Shown here piece by piece: positions 29,924 through 38,349 of a stretch of 64,000 nucleotides of DNA (the first letter of the stretch is position 1; each line of letters begins with the position of its first letter). Under the pieces are notes generated by a model. It was not told the origin of the DNA. It was given only the letters and a program-made list of their open reading frames with translations, and ran no database searches. A program made the position numbers and the translations under genes. The DNA is from Candidatus Thioglobus sp. NP1 (GTDB lineage: Bacteria > Pseudomonadota > Gammaproteobacteria > PS1 > Pseudothioglobaceae), in assembly GCF_003326015.1 (NCBI RefSeq), contig NZ_CP023860.1:1-64000 (forward strand). Direction: 5' to 3'.

Positions 29924-30403
29924 TTAATATTGCTCTTTTTTTACAATACTTTCAAAAAAAGAATTACAGGCGGAAGAAACTAACTCAAAGACTTCATTAA
30001 ATTTACCTTCATAATAAGGATCTGGAACGCTTTGAAGCTTATTGTCAGGAAGAAAATCAAGTAATAGTTGAACTTTAGATTGACTTTCTTTTGGATAATT
30101 TGATTTCAGTATCTCAAAATTATCAATATCCATTGCAATAATAAAATCATAATAATAAAAATCACTTTCGTGAATTTGCCTAGCTCTTTGCATTGATATA
30201 TCAATTCCATAATTTTTAGCAGTTAGCTGAGACCTACTATCAGGAGACTTTCCTATATGATAGGCATGTGTTCCAGCTGAATCTATATCAAAATTTTCAA
30301 ATTGCTGATTCTCATTGACTATAGAACGGAACACGCCTTCAGCAGTTGGGGAGCGACAAATATTACCCATACAAACAAACAAAATTTTATTTTTTAAGCC
30401 CAT
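29924..30403 (-). CDS. Low-molecular-weight protein-tyrosine-phosphatase family protein
   Basis: Small phosphatase of 159 residues with the CX5R P-loop at the N-terminus (VCMGNICRSPTAEG, Cys11 to Arg17) and the catalytic aspartate in PDPYYEG near residue 130. The family dephosphorylates tyrosine kinases of exopolysaccharide export or small phosphoesters; arsenate reductases of the ArsC type are relatives, but the spacing here favours the phosphatase. It stands alone, reading toward the rpsL promoter. No kinase partner is in the window. Confidence 0.88.
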   Translation of the reverse strand: MGLKNKILFVCMGNICRSPTAEGVFRSIVNENQQFENFDIDSAGTHAYHIGKSPDSRSQLTAKNYGIDISMQRARQIHESDFYYYDFIIAMDIDNFEILKSNYPKESQSKVQLLLDFLPDNKLQSVPDPYYEGKFNEVFELVSSACNSFFESIVKKEQY

Positions 30404-30503
30404 TTCTTATGATCTAATAAATTATCAAGAATAATTATAAGACACAACTTATTCTAATAATATTTATAATCTGTCTAATATTAAAAATTATTTTATTGTA
30501 CTT

Positions 30504-31469
30504 GTGAATAAATCAGTAATCGAAATTGCAAAAACAGTCATAAAAACAGAAGCTGAAGCAATTCTGGAGCTACAGAACAGAATTAATGAAAATTTTGATG
30601 AAGTATGTCATCTCCTTAAAAATTGCAAAGGAAAAGTAATTCTTACTGGAATGGGTAAATCTGGGCATATTGCTAAAAAGATTGCATCGACTCTATCTTC
30701 AACTGGTACTGCCTCATTTTATATTCATCCTGGAGAGGCTGGACATGGTGACTTTGGAATGATTACTAATAATGATGTTGTCATTATGATTTCTTATTCA
30801 GGTGAATCTGATGAAATGATTTCACTCCTTCCTGGTATTAATAATATGAATGTTCCAATTGTAAGTATGACTGGTAATTCCAAATCTACTATTAGCCTAT
30901 CAAGTCAATTTCATTTAGATGTTAGTGTTGAAAAAGAGGCATGCCCTAACAACCTTGCTCCAACATCGAGTACCACTGCAGCAATGGTTATGGGTGATGC
31001 TATTGCTATTGCTCTTATTAATATAAACAATTTTACTTCGGATGATTTTGCTATTTCTCATCCCTCAGGAACACTTGGCAGGCGTTTGCTTACTTTAGTT
31101 TCAAGCATAATGCAATCTGGAACTGATATTCCTATAGTTTCAAAAGACTCACTGCTAATAGATTCTCTTTTGGTTATGAGTGAAAAAGCACTTGGAATGG
31201 TTCTTATCGAAGAAAATAATAAACTTTTAGGAATTTTTACTGATGGTGATTTAAGACGCTCAATTGAATCTTATGCAAATTTTCAAGAATTAACCATTGA
31301 AGAAGTAATGACTAAAAACTGCAAATCGGTTGAAGCCCATGAAACCGCATTTGTTGCAATGCAAATGATGCAAAGTTACAGTTTAAATTCTTTACCAGTT
31401 GTAAACTCGAATAATCAAATTGTTGGAGCTATTAATATGCATACATTAATTCAGGCTAAATTAGTTTAG
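30504..31469 (+). CDS. kdsD: D-arabinose 5-phosphate isomerase
   Basis: Converts ribulose 5-phosphate to arabinose 5-phosphate, the first step to KDO for lipopolysaccharide. It has 321 residues: an N-terminal SIS sugar-isomerase domain (about 40-170; GMGKSGHIAKKIASTLSSTG and HPGEAGHGDFGM) and two CBS domains (about 205-321; GIFTDGDLRRSIE and NSLPVVN). The start is a GTG without a strong Shine-Dalgarno. It is followed after 53 bases by murE, so envelope precursors are grouped. Confidence 0.94.
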   Translation: MNKSVIEIAKTVIKTEAEAILELQNRINENFDEVCHLLKNCKGKVILTGMGKSGHIAKKIASTLSSTGTASFYIHPGEAGHGDFGMITNNDVVIMISYSGESDEMISLLPGINNMNVPIVSMTGNSKSTISLSSQFHLDVSVEKEACPNNLAPTSSTTAAMVMGDAIAIALININNFTSDDFAISHPSGTLGRRLLTLVSSIMQSGTDIPIVSKDSLLIDSLLVMSEKALGMVLIEENNKLLGIFTDGDLRRSIESYANFQELTIEEVMTKNCKSVEAHETAFVAMQMMQSYSLNSLPVVNSNNQIVGAINMHTLIQAKLV

Positions 31470-31522
31470 CTAAAAGTACTTTATTTTATTCGTATTATTG
31501 GTTTTTCCCAAAAATAACTTAG

Positions 31523-32911
31523 ATGGATATCAAAACCTTACTAGCAAATATTCAAAACACATCATTCTCATTTGATGTCAATGGGCTTTCATTAAACTCA
31601 CAAACAGTTCAAAAAGGTGATCTTTTTGTTGCATTACAAGGTAATCAGGAACATGGTTATGATTATATTGAGGATGCAATATCTAATGGGTGTGTGGCAG
31701 TTTTAGTTGATGGAAAAGATGTTGAATGTTCAGTTCCATCAATAAGAGTAGATAATCTTAAGTCTTATTTAGTAAAACTTGCCAAAAATTTATATCCTAA
31801 AGCCAACAATATTAAACTAATTGCTGTTACAGGTACTAATGGAAAAACCTCAGTTTGTCATTTTATATCTCAACTTGCCACTTCACTAAATATCAAAAAT
31901 GGAGTTATTGGCACTCTTGGACTAACTAGTATTGACAAAAAAACAATTAATACTACTCCTGATATCTTTACAATTTATAGTGCTCTTCAAAATTATATTA
32001 ATCAAGGCATGAAACTCGTAGTGATCGAAGCCTCCTCTCATGCCCTTGTTCAGGGTAGGTTAGAAGGGCTAACTTTTATTCAAGGGATATTTACAAATCT
32101 TACTCAAGATCACTTAGATTTCCATAAAAATATGAAGAGTTATAAAGAAGCAAAAGGTAAATTATTTAATAAGAATTCTATAGAAAAAGCTATTATAAAT
32201 CTTGATGATGATAATCATTCTTATTTTTTAAATGTCTCATCTGAAATTCCAACGGAAACTTTTTGTAATAATGATTTTAGCTACTTCAAAAGTAATGAGT
32301 ATGGGTTCATTTGTAAACTCAACAACTTTGTTTTTGAATTACCTTTAATAGGTAATTTTAATCTTTCAAATGCTTTAGCAGCATATAAAAGTATTAGATC
32401 CTTAGGTTATGAGGATGATAATGTTATACCAAAATTAACAGAATTATCTCCCCCTCCTGGTAGGATGCAAAAAATACCCAGAAAAAACATTTGGATCGAT
32501 TATGCCCATACTCCAGATGCATTATTGAATGTCTTGAAAACTCTAAAGTTTCATTATCCAGATTATAGAATCCGGCTAGTTTTTGGTTGTGGTGGCGATA
32601 GAGACAAGACTAAACGTCAAATAATGGGAAAAATTGCTAGTGCAAATGCAAATAGTATTATCATTACTAACGACAATCCCAGAAGTGAAAAACCTGAAAA
32701 AATTTGTGATGACATTCTTGCTGGAATAAAAGTTGAAAATGATGTTCAAGTAATACTAGATAGAAGAAAAGCAATTACTTCAGCTGTTCAAACTTTAGGG
32801 GAGGATGAAGTTTTGCTAATTGCTGGAAAAGGTCATGAGGAGATTCAAATTATTGGTTCAGAAAGACTCGCATTTAGTGATTATGAGGTGGCAATAAATG
32901 CTCTTATCTAA
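31523..32911 (+). CDS. murE: UDP-MurNAc-L-alanyl-D-glutamate--2,6-diaminopimelate ligase
   Basis: Cytoplasmic ATP-dependent ligase of peptidoglycan synthesis, 462 residues. The P-loop is GTNGKTSVCHF (about residue 108), the central domain has HTPDALLN, and the C-terminal DNPR motif (TNDNPRSEKP) is the signature for meso-diaminopimelate as substrate instead of lysine. The gene overlaps murF by 14 bases, so the two are coupled. Confidence 0.96.
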   Translation: MDIKTLLANIQNTSFSFDVNGLSLNSQTVQKGDLFVALQGNQEHGYDYIEDAISNGCVAVLVDGKDVECSVPSIRVDNLKSYLVKLAKNLYPKANNIKLIAVTGTNGKTSVCHFISQLATSLNIKNGVIGTLGLTSIDKKTINTTPDIFTIYSALQNYINQGMKLVVIEASSHALVQGRLEGLTFIQGIFTNLTQDHLDFHKNMKSYKEAKGKLFNKNSIEKAIINLDDDNHSYFLNVSSEIPTETFCNNDFSYFKSNEYGFICKLNNFVFELPLIGNFNLSNALAAYKSIRSLGYEDDNVIPKLTELSPPPGRMQKIPRKNIWIDYAHTPDALLNVLKTLKFHYPDYRIRLVFGCGGDRDKTKRQIMGKIASANANSIIITNDNPRSEKPEKICDDILAGIKVENDVQVILDRRKAITSAVQTLGEDEVLLIAGKGHEEIQIIGSERLAFSDYEVAINALI

Positions 32912-34226
32912 CACTCAAGAAATTGCTAATGTGCTAAATGGTAGTTTATCTGTGGATAGAAAAATTTATTTTGAAGGAGTCTCTACTGACACCAGGTCTG
33001 GTGTTGAGGGAAAGCTTTTTGTTGCTCTTGAAGGAGCCCATTTTGATGGACATGACTTTATTAAAGTTGCTGAAGATCATGGTGCAAAAGCTATTATTAC
33101 CCATAAGGATATCAACTCAACCCTACCATTAATTAAAGTTGTTGATACTGAAAAAGCCTACCAAAAGATAGCTGCATTCCATCGAAAATCTTATGGACCT
33201 ATTGTTATTGCAATTACGGGTAGCAATGGTAAGACAAGTACTAAAAATATGCTCAATTCAATATTACAATTAAAGGCACCAACGCTTTCAACAGAAGGCA
33301 ATTTTAATAATCACCTTGGTGTTCCAAAAACCCTACTCAATCTTAAAAAAAATCATCAATTCTGCATTATTGAGATGGGTGCAAATCATCAAAATGAAAT
33401 TAGTCTTCTATGTAATATAGCAAACCCTAATTTGGCAATAATAACCAATGCAAATAATGCCCATCTTGGAGAATTTGGCAATTTAAAAAATTTAGTCGAA
33501 GCAAAAGGGGAAATCTTTGAATCTTTATCAAAAGATGGAATTGCATTTATAAATAATGAGTCTCCACATAAAAAAATTTGGAGAAAAATATCTGGAACTC
33601 AAGAAATTATATTTTTTGGAAATCAAAGTGCTATTTACGCTTCTAATATTCAACAATCAACTGAAGATATAAATTTTCAACTTAACATTGGGGAAAATAA
33701 AATAAATATTACTCTAAAGTTGATTGGACGTCATCAGGTTGATAATGCCTTAGCTGCAGCTGCATGTGCCAGTGAACTTGGGATTGGATTAGAGATTATT
33801 AAAGATGGGCTTGAGAATACAATTCCAGAAAAAGGCAGGCTTGAATTGATAGAACTAGAAAATTTCACGCTTCTTAATGATAGTTATAATGCAAATCCAC
33901 ACTCTATGAAGGCTGCTATTGATACAATAAAAAATTTTCCAGGAAAGAAAATTGCTGTTCTTGGCTCGATGGATGAACTGGGAAAAGATTCAATAAAACT
34001 GCATCAAGAAATTGGAGAATATGCTAAGAATTCAGGAATCGAAAAACTGTTTTCAATTGGCAAAGATGCTAAACATTATCAAGGTGATCATTTTCAGGAT
34101 GTTCAATCAATAGTAAATACACTTTCTAGGAATAATCAAAAGTCAGTAATTCTAGTAAAGGGATCCAGGATGATGGAGCTAAATAAATTAGTTGATATTC
34201 TAGTGAATAGTCAAAACTCTCCTTGA
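32898..34226 (+). CDS. murF: UDP-MurNAc-tripeptide--D-alanyl-D-alanine ligase
   Basis: Adds D-Ala-D-Ala to the UDP-MurNAc-tripeptide, 442 residues. The P-loop is GSNGKTSTKNML (about 111), followed by GNFNNHLGVP and EMGANHQNEI typical of MurF. GAGGTG lies upstream of the ATG inside murE. In E. coli mraY follows murF; here it does not. The next features are a tRNA and pgsA, and the promoter of the tRNA overlaps the murF stop. Confidence 0.96.
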   Translation: MLLSNTQEIANVLNGSLSVDRKIYFEGVSTDTRSGVEGKLFVALEGAHFDGHDFIKVAEDHGAKAIITHKDINSTLPLIKVVDTEKAYQKIAAFHRKSYGPIVIAITGSNGKTSTKNMLNSILQLKAPTLSTEGNFNNHLGVPKTLLNLKKNHQFCIIEMGANHQNEISLLCNIANPNLAIITNANNAHLGEFGNLKNLVEAKGEIFESLSKDGIAFINNESPHKKIWRKISGTQEIIFFGNQSAIYASNIQQSTEDINFQLNIGENKINITLKLIGRHQVDNALAAAACASELGIGLEIIKDGLENTIPEKGRLELIELENFTLLNDSYNANPHSMKAAIDTIKNFPGKKIAVLGSMDELGKDSIKLHQEIGEYAKNSGIEKLFSIGKDAKHYQGDHFQDVQSIVNTLSRNNQKSVILVKGSRMMELNKLVDILVNSQNSP

Positions 34227-34251
34227 CCTTTACTGGAAACATGGCGATAAT
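34223..34251 (+). promoter_or_regulatory. Promoter of tRNA-Arg
   Basis: TTGACC (34223-34228) and GATAAT (34246-34251) with a 17-base spacer stand 9 bases before the tRNA. The -35 overlaps the murF stop codon. Confidence 0.78.
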
Positions 34252-34260
34252 TACGCAGCT

Positions 34261-34337
34261 GCGCTCGTGGCTCAACTGGATAGAGTACTCGGCTACGAAC
34301 CGAGCGGTTGCAGGTTCGAATCCTGCCGAGCGCGCCA
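34261..34337 (+). tRNA. tRNA-Arg (anticodon ACG)
   Basis: The 77 bases fold into a cloverleaf: acceptor GCGCTCG/CGAGCGC, anticodon stem CTCGG/CCGAG with loop CTACGAA (anticodon ACG), T arm GCAGG-TTCGAAT-CCTGC. CCA is encoded. The A of the anticodon is expected to be deaminated to inosine by TadA, reading CGU, CGC and CGA. Confidence 0.97.
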
Positions 34338-34392
34338 TACTGTTAAAAGTTTATTCTAATCAGCAAGAGTCTTTGATAGAATTAGCAATATT

Positions 34393-35004
34393 ATGATGAC
34401 TCTACCTAATTTAATTACTTTATCTAGAATTGGTTTAATCCCTATTTTTGTAGGATTATTCTACCTTCAACCTGGCTACTTAGAAGGGGCGCCCTTGTCC
34501 TTAATTAATCAAGGCACTCCATTGCCATGGATTAATAACATTTTAGTTTTAATTTTTTTTATAATCAGTGCTACAGACTTCCTTGATGGTTTTTTAGCAA
34601 GAAAACTTAATCAAGTTTCAGATCTTGGTGCTTTTTTAGATCCTGTTGCAGATAAACTTTTAGTCTGTGTTGCCCTAATTCTACTCACAGATTATTATCA
34701 CTCTTGGTTCATTACAATTCCTGCAATTATAATTATTTCAAGAGAAATTCTAATTTCTGCTCTAAGGGAATGGATGAGTGAAATAGGTAAAAGAGCAAAC
34801 GTTGCTGTATCTTGGATTGGTAAATCCAAAACCATGATGCAGATGGTTGCTATATTGTTTCTTTTGTTGCAGCAACCACTACTATTTTTCTCTTATAATC
34901 AGATTAATATTACTGGAAAAGTTCTTTTATTTACTGCTACGATTCTTACCCTTTGGTCAGGTGTAAAATATTTATCTGCAGGTTTAAAAACATTTGACAG
35001 CTAG
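34393..35004 (+). CDS. pgsA: CDP-diacylglycerol--glycerol-3-phosphate 3-phosphatidyltransferase
   Basis: Integral membrane enzyme of 203 residues that makes phosphatidylglycerol phosphate, the precursor of phosphatidylglycerol and cardiolipin. The CDP-alcohol phosphatidyltransferase motif (DFLDGFLARK followed by SDLGAFLDPVADK) is complete. Several hydrophobic segments flank it, and MTLPNLITLSRIGLIPIFV is the family's usual N-terminus. Two ATG codons (34393 and 34396) open the frame. The -35 box of the next tRNA overlaps the end of the gene. Confidence 0.95.
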   Translation: MMTLPNLITLSRIGLIPIFVGLFYLQPGYLEGAPLSLINQGTPLPWINNILVLIFFIISATDFLDGFLARKLNQVSDLGAFLDPVADKLLVCVALILLTDYYHSWFITIPAIIIISREILISALREWMSEIGKRANVAVSWIGKSKTMMQMVAILFLLLQQPLLFFSYNQINITGKVLLFTATILTLWSGVKYLSAGLKTFDS

Positions 35005-35021
35005 AAAAAAAACACTATAAT
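34994..35021 (+). promoter_or_regulatory. Promoter of tRNA-Gly and tRNA-Cys
   Basis: TTGACA (34994-34999) and TATAAT (35016-35021) are perfect hexamers 16 bases apart, 11 bases before tRNA-Gly. The -35 lies inside the end of pgsA. Confidence 0.88.
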
Positions 35022-35032
35022 TTCAGCCTTGT

Positions 35033-35108
35033 GCGGGAATAGCTCAGCTGGTAGAGCATCACGTTGCCAACGTGAATGTCGCGAGTTCGAATCTCGTTTC
35101 CCGCTCCA
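35033..35108 (+). tRNA. tRNA-Gly (anticodon GCC)
   Basis: The 76-base cloverleaf has acceptor GCGGGAA/TTTCCCGC pairing, anticodon stem TCACG/CGTGA with loop TTGCCAA, T arm GCGAG-TTCGAAT-CTCGT, and an encoded CCA. It is co-transcribed with the following tRNA-Cys. Confidence 0.97.
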
Positions 35109-35157
35109 TATTCAGAAAGTTTAAATAAGCCAGATTATTAAGGTTTTTGAAGCTTAT

Positions 35158-35231
35158 GGCTGGGTAGCAAAGCGGTTATGCAGGGGCCTGCAAAGCCTTA
35201 TAGACCGGTTCGACTCCGGTCCCAGCCTCCA
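35158..35231 (+). tRNA. tRNA-Cys (anticodon GCA)
   Basis: The 74-base cloverleaf has acceptor GGCTGGG/CCCAGCC, loop CTGCAAA (anticodon GCA) on a stem with two G-U pairs, T arm CCGG-TTCGACT-CCGG, and an encoded CCA. It is the last gene before a strong terminator. Confidence 0.96.
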
Positions 35232-35237
35232 AATAAT

Positions 35238-35266
35238 AAAAAGCTCGATTAAATCGAGCTTTTTTT
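35238..35266 (+). terminator. Terminator of the tRNA-Gly-Cys transcript (likely bidirectional)
   Basis: AGCTCGAT pairs with ATCGAGCT around a TAA loop, extended by four A-T pairs, and runs into seven Ts on the plus strand. Read on the minus strand it also gives a stem followed by TTTTTATTATTT, so it can also end the SulP transcript. Confidence 0.9.
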
Positions 35267-35280
35267 ATTTATATTCAAAT

Positions 35281-37014
35281 TCAAAGGCACTCTTTAAATA
35301 CTAATGCTTGGCAAGTTTGGCACTTGCTTCTATCCAGTCGATCATATAGAGTATGAATCGCCTCTTCTTTTGAGTTGAAAAAATTTTCTTGACCTAACTC
35401 ATTAATAAAATTCACTTTTTGCATAAAGTCAAAAGTAAAAGTATTTAAATCAACAAAATATAAACCTCCATTTAAGGCCTTTAAGCGTCTATTTTCAATC
35501 AAAAGACCCTCAATACCAGCAAGATCTATAAAGTTAACTCCACTTGCAACAATTAAAATATGATTAATTTTTTGGTTATCTACAATTCGACTAATTTGTT
35601 TTTGAATATGATTTATTGATCCAAAATAAATGGACATATCTATACGAATTATTTTAAGTTGAGGACACTGGGTTAAAGGTGTTTTTCTTATTGATTGTAA
35701 TTTCCTTATCTCTTCACCAGGCTCATTAGCAAATGCCAAGGTATGAACATCTGGGGTTGAGGTCTTTGCTATGAAAAGCATTAATGATAGCAAGACTCCT
35801 AGATAAATAGCAAACTCAAGTTCGAATAATAATGTCGCAAGGAAAGTTGCACTAAAAATAACACTTTCAGACTTACTATATCTAAATGTTTTTTTAATAC
35901 TTTGAAAATCAATCAAATTGTATGCTACGAGCAAAATAATACCAGCCATTGCCGCTAATGGAAGATATGAAAAGAGTGGCGCCACAAGAAGGACAATCAG
36001 CATGAGAAAGAGTGCTGCTAAAATAGCTGATAACGGTGTCCTTGCTCCAGAGGAGTAGTTAACTCCTGTTCTAGTAAAAGATCCAGATGATGCATAACTT
36101 GAGAGGAAACTTCCAATAATATTAGAAGCTCCTTGGCCAATAAATTCTTGGTTAGCATTAATTCTTTGATTAGATTTTGTTGCAATTGATCTGCCGATCG
36201 ATGATGCCTCTATGAGTCCTAAAAGAGCAATTGCAAAAGCCTCAGGGGCAAGCGCCTTCAATGAACTCAATGAAAAGTCAGGAGTGGATAGAGGTGGGAA
36301 GTAAGCTGGCATTACTCCAACAGTTTTAATACTATCTGTGAAATCACCCAAATAGAAGGCTAGAATACCACCCACGAACATTCCAATCATAAGGTTTGGC
36401 CACTTAGGTCTTATAATTTTTACAAAAATTGCACTAAGTAAAGTTCCAAGACCAACTATTAGAAGAAAAATATTAAATTCTGCAACTCCTGAAAATAGTG
36501 CAGCCCATGTATTTATAAAATCTTCACCTCTTGAAATTTCTATCCCCAAAATATATGGGATTTGGCTACTTGCAATAAGCAGAGCTGCTCCAGCAGTAAA
36601 ACCAATAACCACATTGTGAGATACGAAGTTTATTAGGAGCCCAAATTTTGCCAGTCCAAAAACTAATTGATAGACTCCAGCTAAAAATGTTAATGTTAAT
36701 GCTAATGCAACAAATTCATCGCTTCCAGGAATAGCGTACTTACTTACAGCTGCGAAAACAACAATTGAAATTGCAGTTGTAGGGCCAGAAACTAAATGAA
36801 AAGATGAGCCAAATAATCCTGCAACTATAGGAACAACCATTGCAGTATAAAGCCCATATTCTGGAGGCATACCTGCAATCGTTGCAAAAGCCACACTTTG
36901 AGGAAGCACAATTATTGCACCGGTCAAACCTGCAAAAAAATCAGCCTTTATTGTTTCTAATGTGGTTAATCTAAACCAGATTATAAAAGGGAAAATTTTG
37001 ACCAGTTGATTCAT
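35281..37014 (-). CDS. SulP-family anion transporter with STAS domain
   Basis: Inner-membrane transporter of 577 residues with about twelve hydrophobic segments (residues about 20-420; GAIIVLPQSVAFATIAGMPP is the SulP signature near the N-terminus). A cytoplasmic STAS domain follows (about 440-550; LIVASGVNFIDLAGIEGLL). The last residues are cysteine-rich (SKCQTCQALVFKECL). SulP proteins carry sulfate, bicarbonate or other anions. The sat-apr genes 1.3 kb away suggest sulfate export or uptake, but the substrate cannot be read from sequence alone. An inverted repeat lies in its upstream region (37065-37084). Confidence 0.9.
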   Translation of the reverse strand: MNQLVKIFPFIIWFRLTTLETIKADFFAGLTGAIIVLPQSVAFATIAGMPPEYGLYTAMVVPIVAGLFGSSFHLVSGPTTAISIVVFAAVSKYAIPGSDEFVALALTLTFLAGVYQLVFGLAKFGLLINFVSHNVVIGFTAGAALLIASSQIPYILGIEISRGEDFINTWAALFSGVAEFNIFLLIVGLGTLLSAIFVKIIRPKWPNLMIGMFVGGILAFYLGDFTDSIKTVGVMPAYFPPLSTPDFSLSSLKALAPEAFAIALLGLIEASSIGRSIATKSNQRINANQEFIGQGASNIIGSFLSSYASSGSFTRTGVNYSSGARTPLSAILAALFLMLIVLLVAPLFSYLPLAAMAGIILLVAYNLIDFQSIKKTFRYSKSESVIFSATFLATLLFELEFAIYLGVLLSLMLFIAKTSTPDVHTLAFANEPGEEIRKLQSIRKTPLTQCPQLKIIRIDMSIYFGSINHIQKQISRIVDNQKINHILIVASGVNFIDLAGIEGLLIENRRLKALNGGLYFVDLNTFTFDFMQKVNFINELGQENFFNSKEEAIHTLYDRLDRSKCQTCQALVFKECL

Positions 37015-37064
37015 AAGAAATAAGTTACTTGAATAGTAGACTAATAAAGGGTTGTAGATTATAT

Positions 37065-37084
37065 AGTAAATCCATTAATTTACT
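37065..37084. promoter_or_regulatory. Inverted repeat upstream of the SulP gene
   Basis: AGTAAAT and ATTTACT are separated by six bases in the 108-base gap between azlD and the SulP gene, beside a minus-strand TATAAT. It may be an operator, or only chance in AT-rich DNA. Confidence 0.3.
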
Positions 37085-37122
37085 GTGGCTATAGGGAATT
37101 CAGTCTAAAGAAAAGACTTAAG

Positions 37123-37449
37123 CTAAATTTGTACAAGACTCATATAGATAATAGTTCCTGTCAAAATACTAAGTAACGCATTTCTTTTATAGAAATGAAG
37201 GGTGCTAGTTGCAAGAAGGGCTATTATAGTATTAGCTCCATCGAAGGAGAAATAGTTAACTTCTCGAAGCATATAAAAAACTAGTATTGTTAAAACCATA
37301 GGTGGTATTTTTTTCGCAATAAATTTAAGTACTGGAGTCTCTGCTCCACTTGCAAAAAAAATAAAAGGCGTAAGTCTTGAAATATAGGTTGCAATTGTCA
37401 TCACAAGAAAAACTAAAAGCAGATAATTACTATCAATCATTTTCTTCAA
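37123..37449 (-). CDS. azlD: AzlD-family branched-chain amino acid export subunit
   Basis: Small membrane protein of 108 residues with three or four hydrophobic helices and the AzlD-type TYISRLTPFIFF near residue 22. AzlD works with AzlC as a two-component exporter of branched-chain amino acids and analogues. The gene overlaps azlC by 17 bases, so the pair is co-translated. Gene and subunit identity are from family resemblance; the substrate is not established here. Confidence 0.85.
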   Translation of the reverse strand: MKKMIDSNYLLLVFLVMTIATYISRLTPFIFFASGAETPVLKFIAKKIPPMVLTILVFYMLREVNYFSFDGANTIIALLATSTLHFYKRNALLSILTGTIIYMSLVQI

Positions 37450-38137
37450 CCTTGATTAATCTTAAAAGTAACATAACTATGATTGATAAAATAATTGCTA
37501 CCAATAGCATATGTTGACTAAAAAATATGAAGGCCATGAAAGCTGAGAATAAAGCAATAATAAATGGTAATGGCTTTCTAACTTTTAACCATTGTTCAAT
37601 TAATAAAACTACAAATAGAGCGGTAGCTGCAAACTCCATACCTTCAGTATTAAAAGTTAAAAAATCGCCCATCAAAGCTCCAATAGAACAACCAAGAACC
37701 CAGTAAATTTGAGAGAATAGGGTTATTAGTAAGTAATATTGTTCAGTATTAAAATTTTTTGGAACTTTTATAGTCGTCATCAAAGAAAAGGTTTCATCTG
37801 TTAAGCCAAAAATTAAATATAACTTCCTAGCATTCCAATTACCAAAACTTTTAAGGAAAGATAGGCCGTAGAATAAATGTCTTGAGTTCAGAAAAAATGT
37901 TGATATGGCAATTTCTATTAAACCAATACCTGCACTTATTAAACCAATTGCCATAAACTGTGCAGCCCCAGCGTAAACAAAAATACCCATTAAAGTTGAG
38001 TAATACCATGGATATCCAAGTTCTTGAAATAAAAGTCCAAATGCAATTCCAAGTGGCAAAAAACCAAAAAAAATTGGAAGAGTTATTTTTAATGCTGATG
38101 AAATCATTTTTGTAATTATAACTTGAGCCTTATCCAA
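37433..38137 (-). CDS. azlC: AzlC-family branched-chain amino acid permease
   Basis: Membrane protein of 234 residues with about six to eight hydrophobic segments. The family core is FGLLFQELGYPWYYSTLMGI with FVYAGAAQFMAIGL next to it, then FFLNSRHLFYGLS and GLTDETFSL. E. coli YgaZ is a homologue, functioning with a small AzlD-type partner as L-valine exporter. It is the first gene of azlCD, divergent from sat over 212 bases. Confidence 0.88.
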   Translation of the reverse strand: MDKAQVIITKMISSALKITLPIFFGFLPLGIAFGLLFQELGYPWYYSTLMGIFVYAGAAQFMAIGLISAGIGLIEIAISTFFLNSRHLFYGLSFLKSFGNWNARKLYLIFGLTDETFSLMTTIKVPKNFNTEQYYLLITLFSQIYWVLGCSIGALMGDFLTFNTEGMEFAATALFVVLLIEQWLKVRKPLPFIIALFSAFMAFIFFSQHMLLVAIILSIIVMLLLRLIKVEEND

Positions 38138-38349
38138 ATGTTTAATTTCAATTAATTAAGAATATGCCCAGTTCAAAAAAAAATAGATATATATTAATTC
38201 ATGTATACTTTTCATTACTTTTAAAAGTATTTTTTTTAAATTAAATATTGCTTATTTAATTAATTATCTCTATGAAAAAATCACGATAACTAATAAAGGC
38301 TACTAAAAAAAATCTATAAAATTAAACACAGGATAACTTAAACATTACT
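38138..38349. other. Intergenic region between azlC and sat
   Basis: This 212-base, very AT-rich gap must hold the divergent promoters of azlCD and of sat. Poly-A/T runs and a palindrome TACTTTTAAAAGTA followed by eight Ts (38216-38229) are visible, but no hexamer pair is convincing. AGGA lies 16 bases before the sat ATG, rather far. No small gene or RNA is recognised. Confidence 0.4.

Noticed and set aside
30404-30503. Search for a kdsD promoter
   Set aside because: A TATAAT is present but no -35 hexamer lies at 15-19 bases, so I do not annotate it.
38216-38229. Palindrome TACTTTTAAAAGTA followed by eight Ts upstream of sat
   Set aside because: It has almost no G or C, no loop space and follows no gene on that strand, so a terminator or operator call is not supported.
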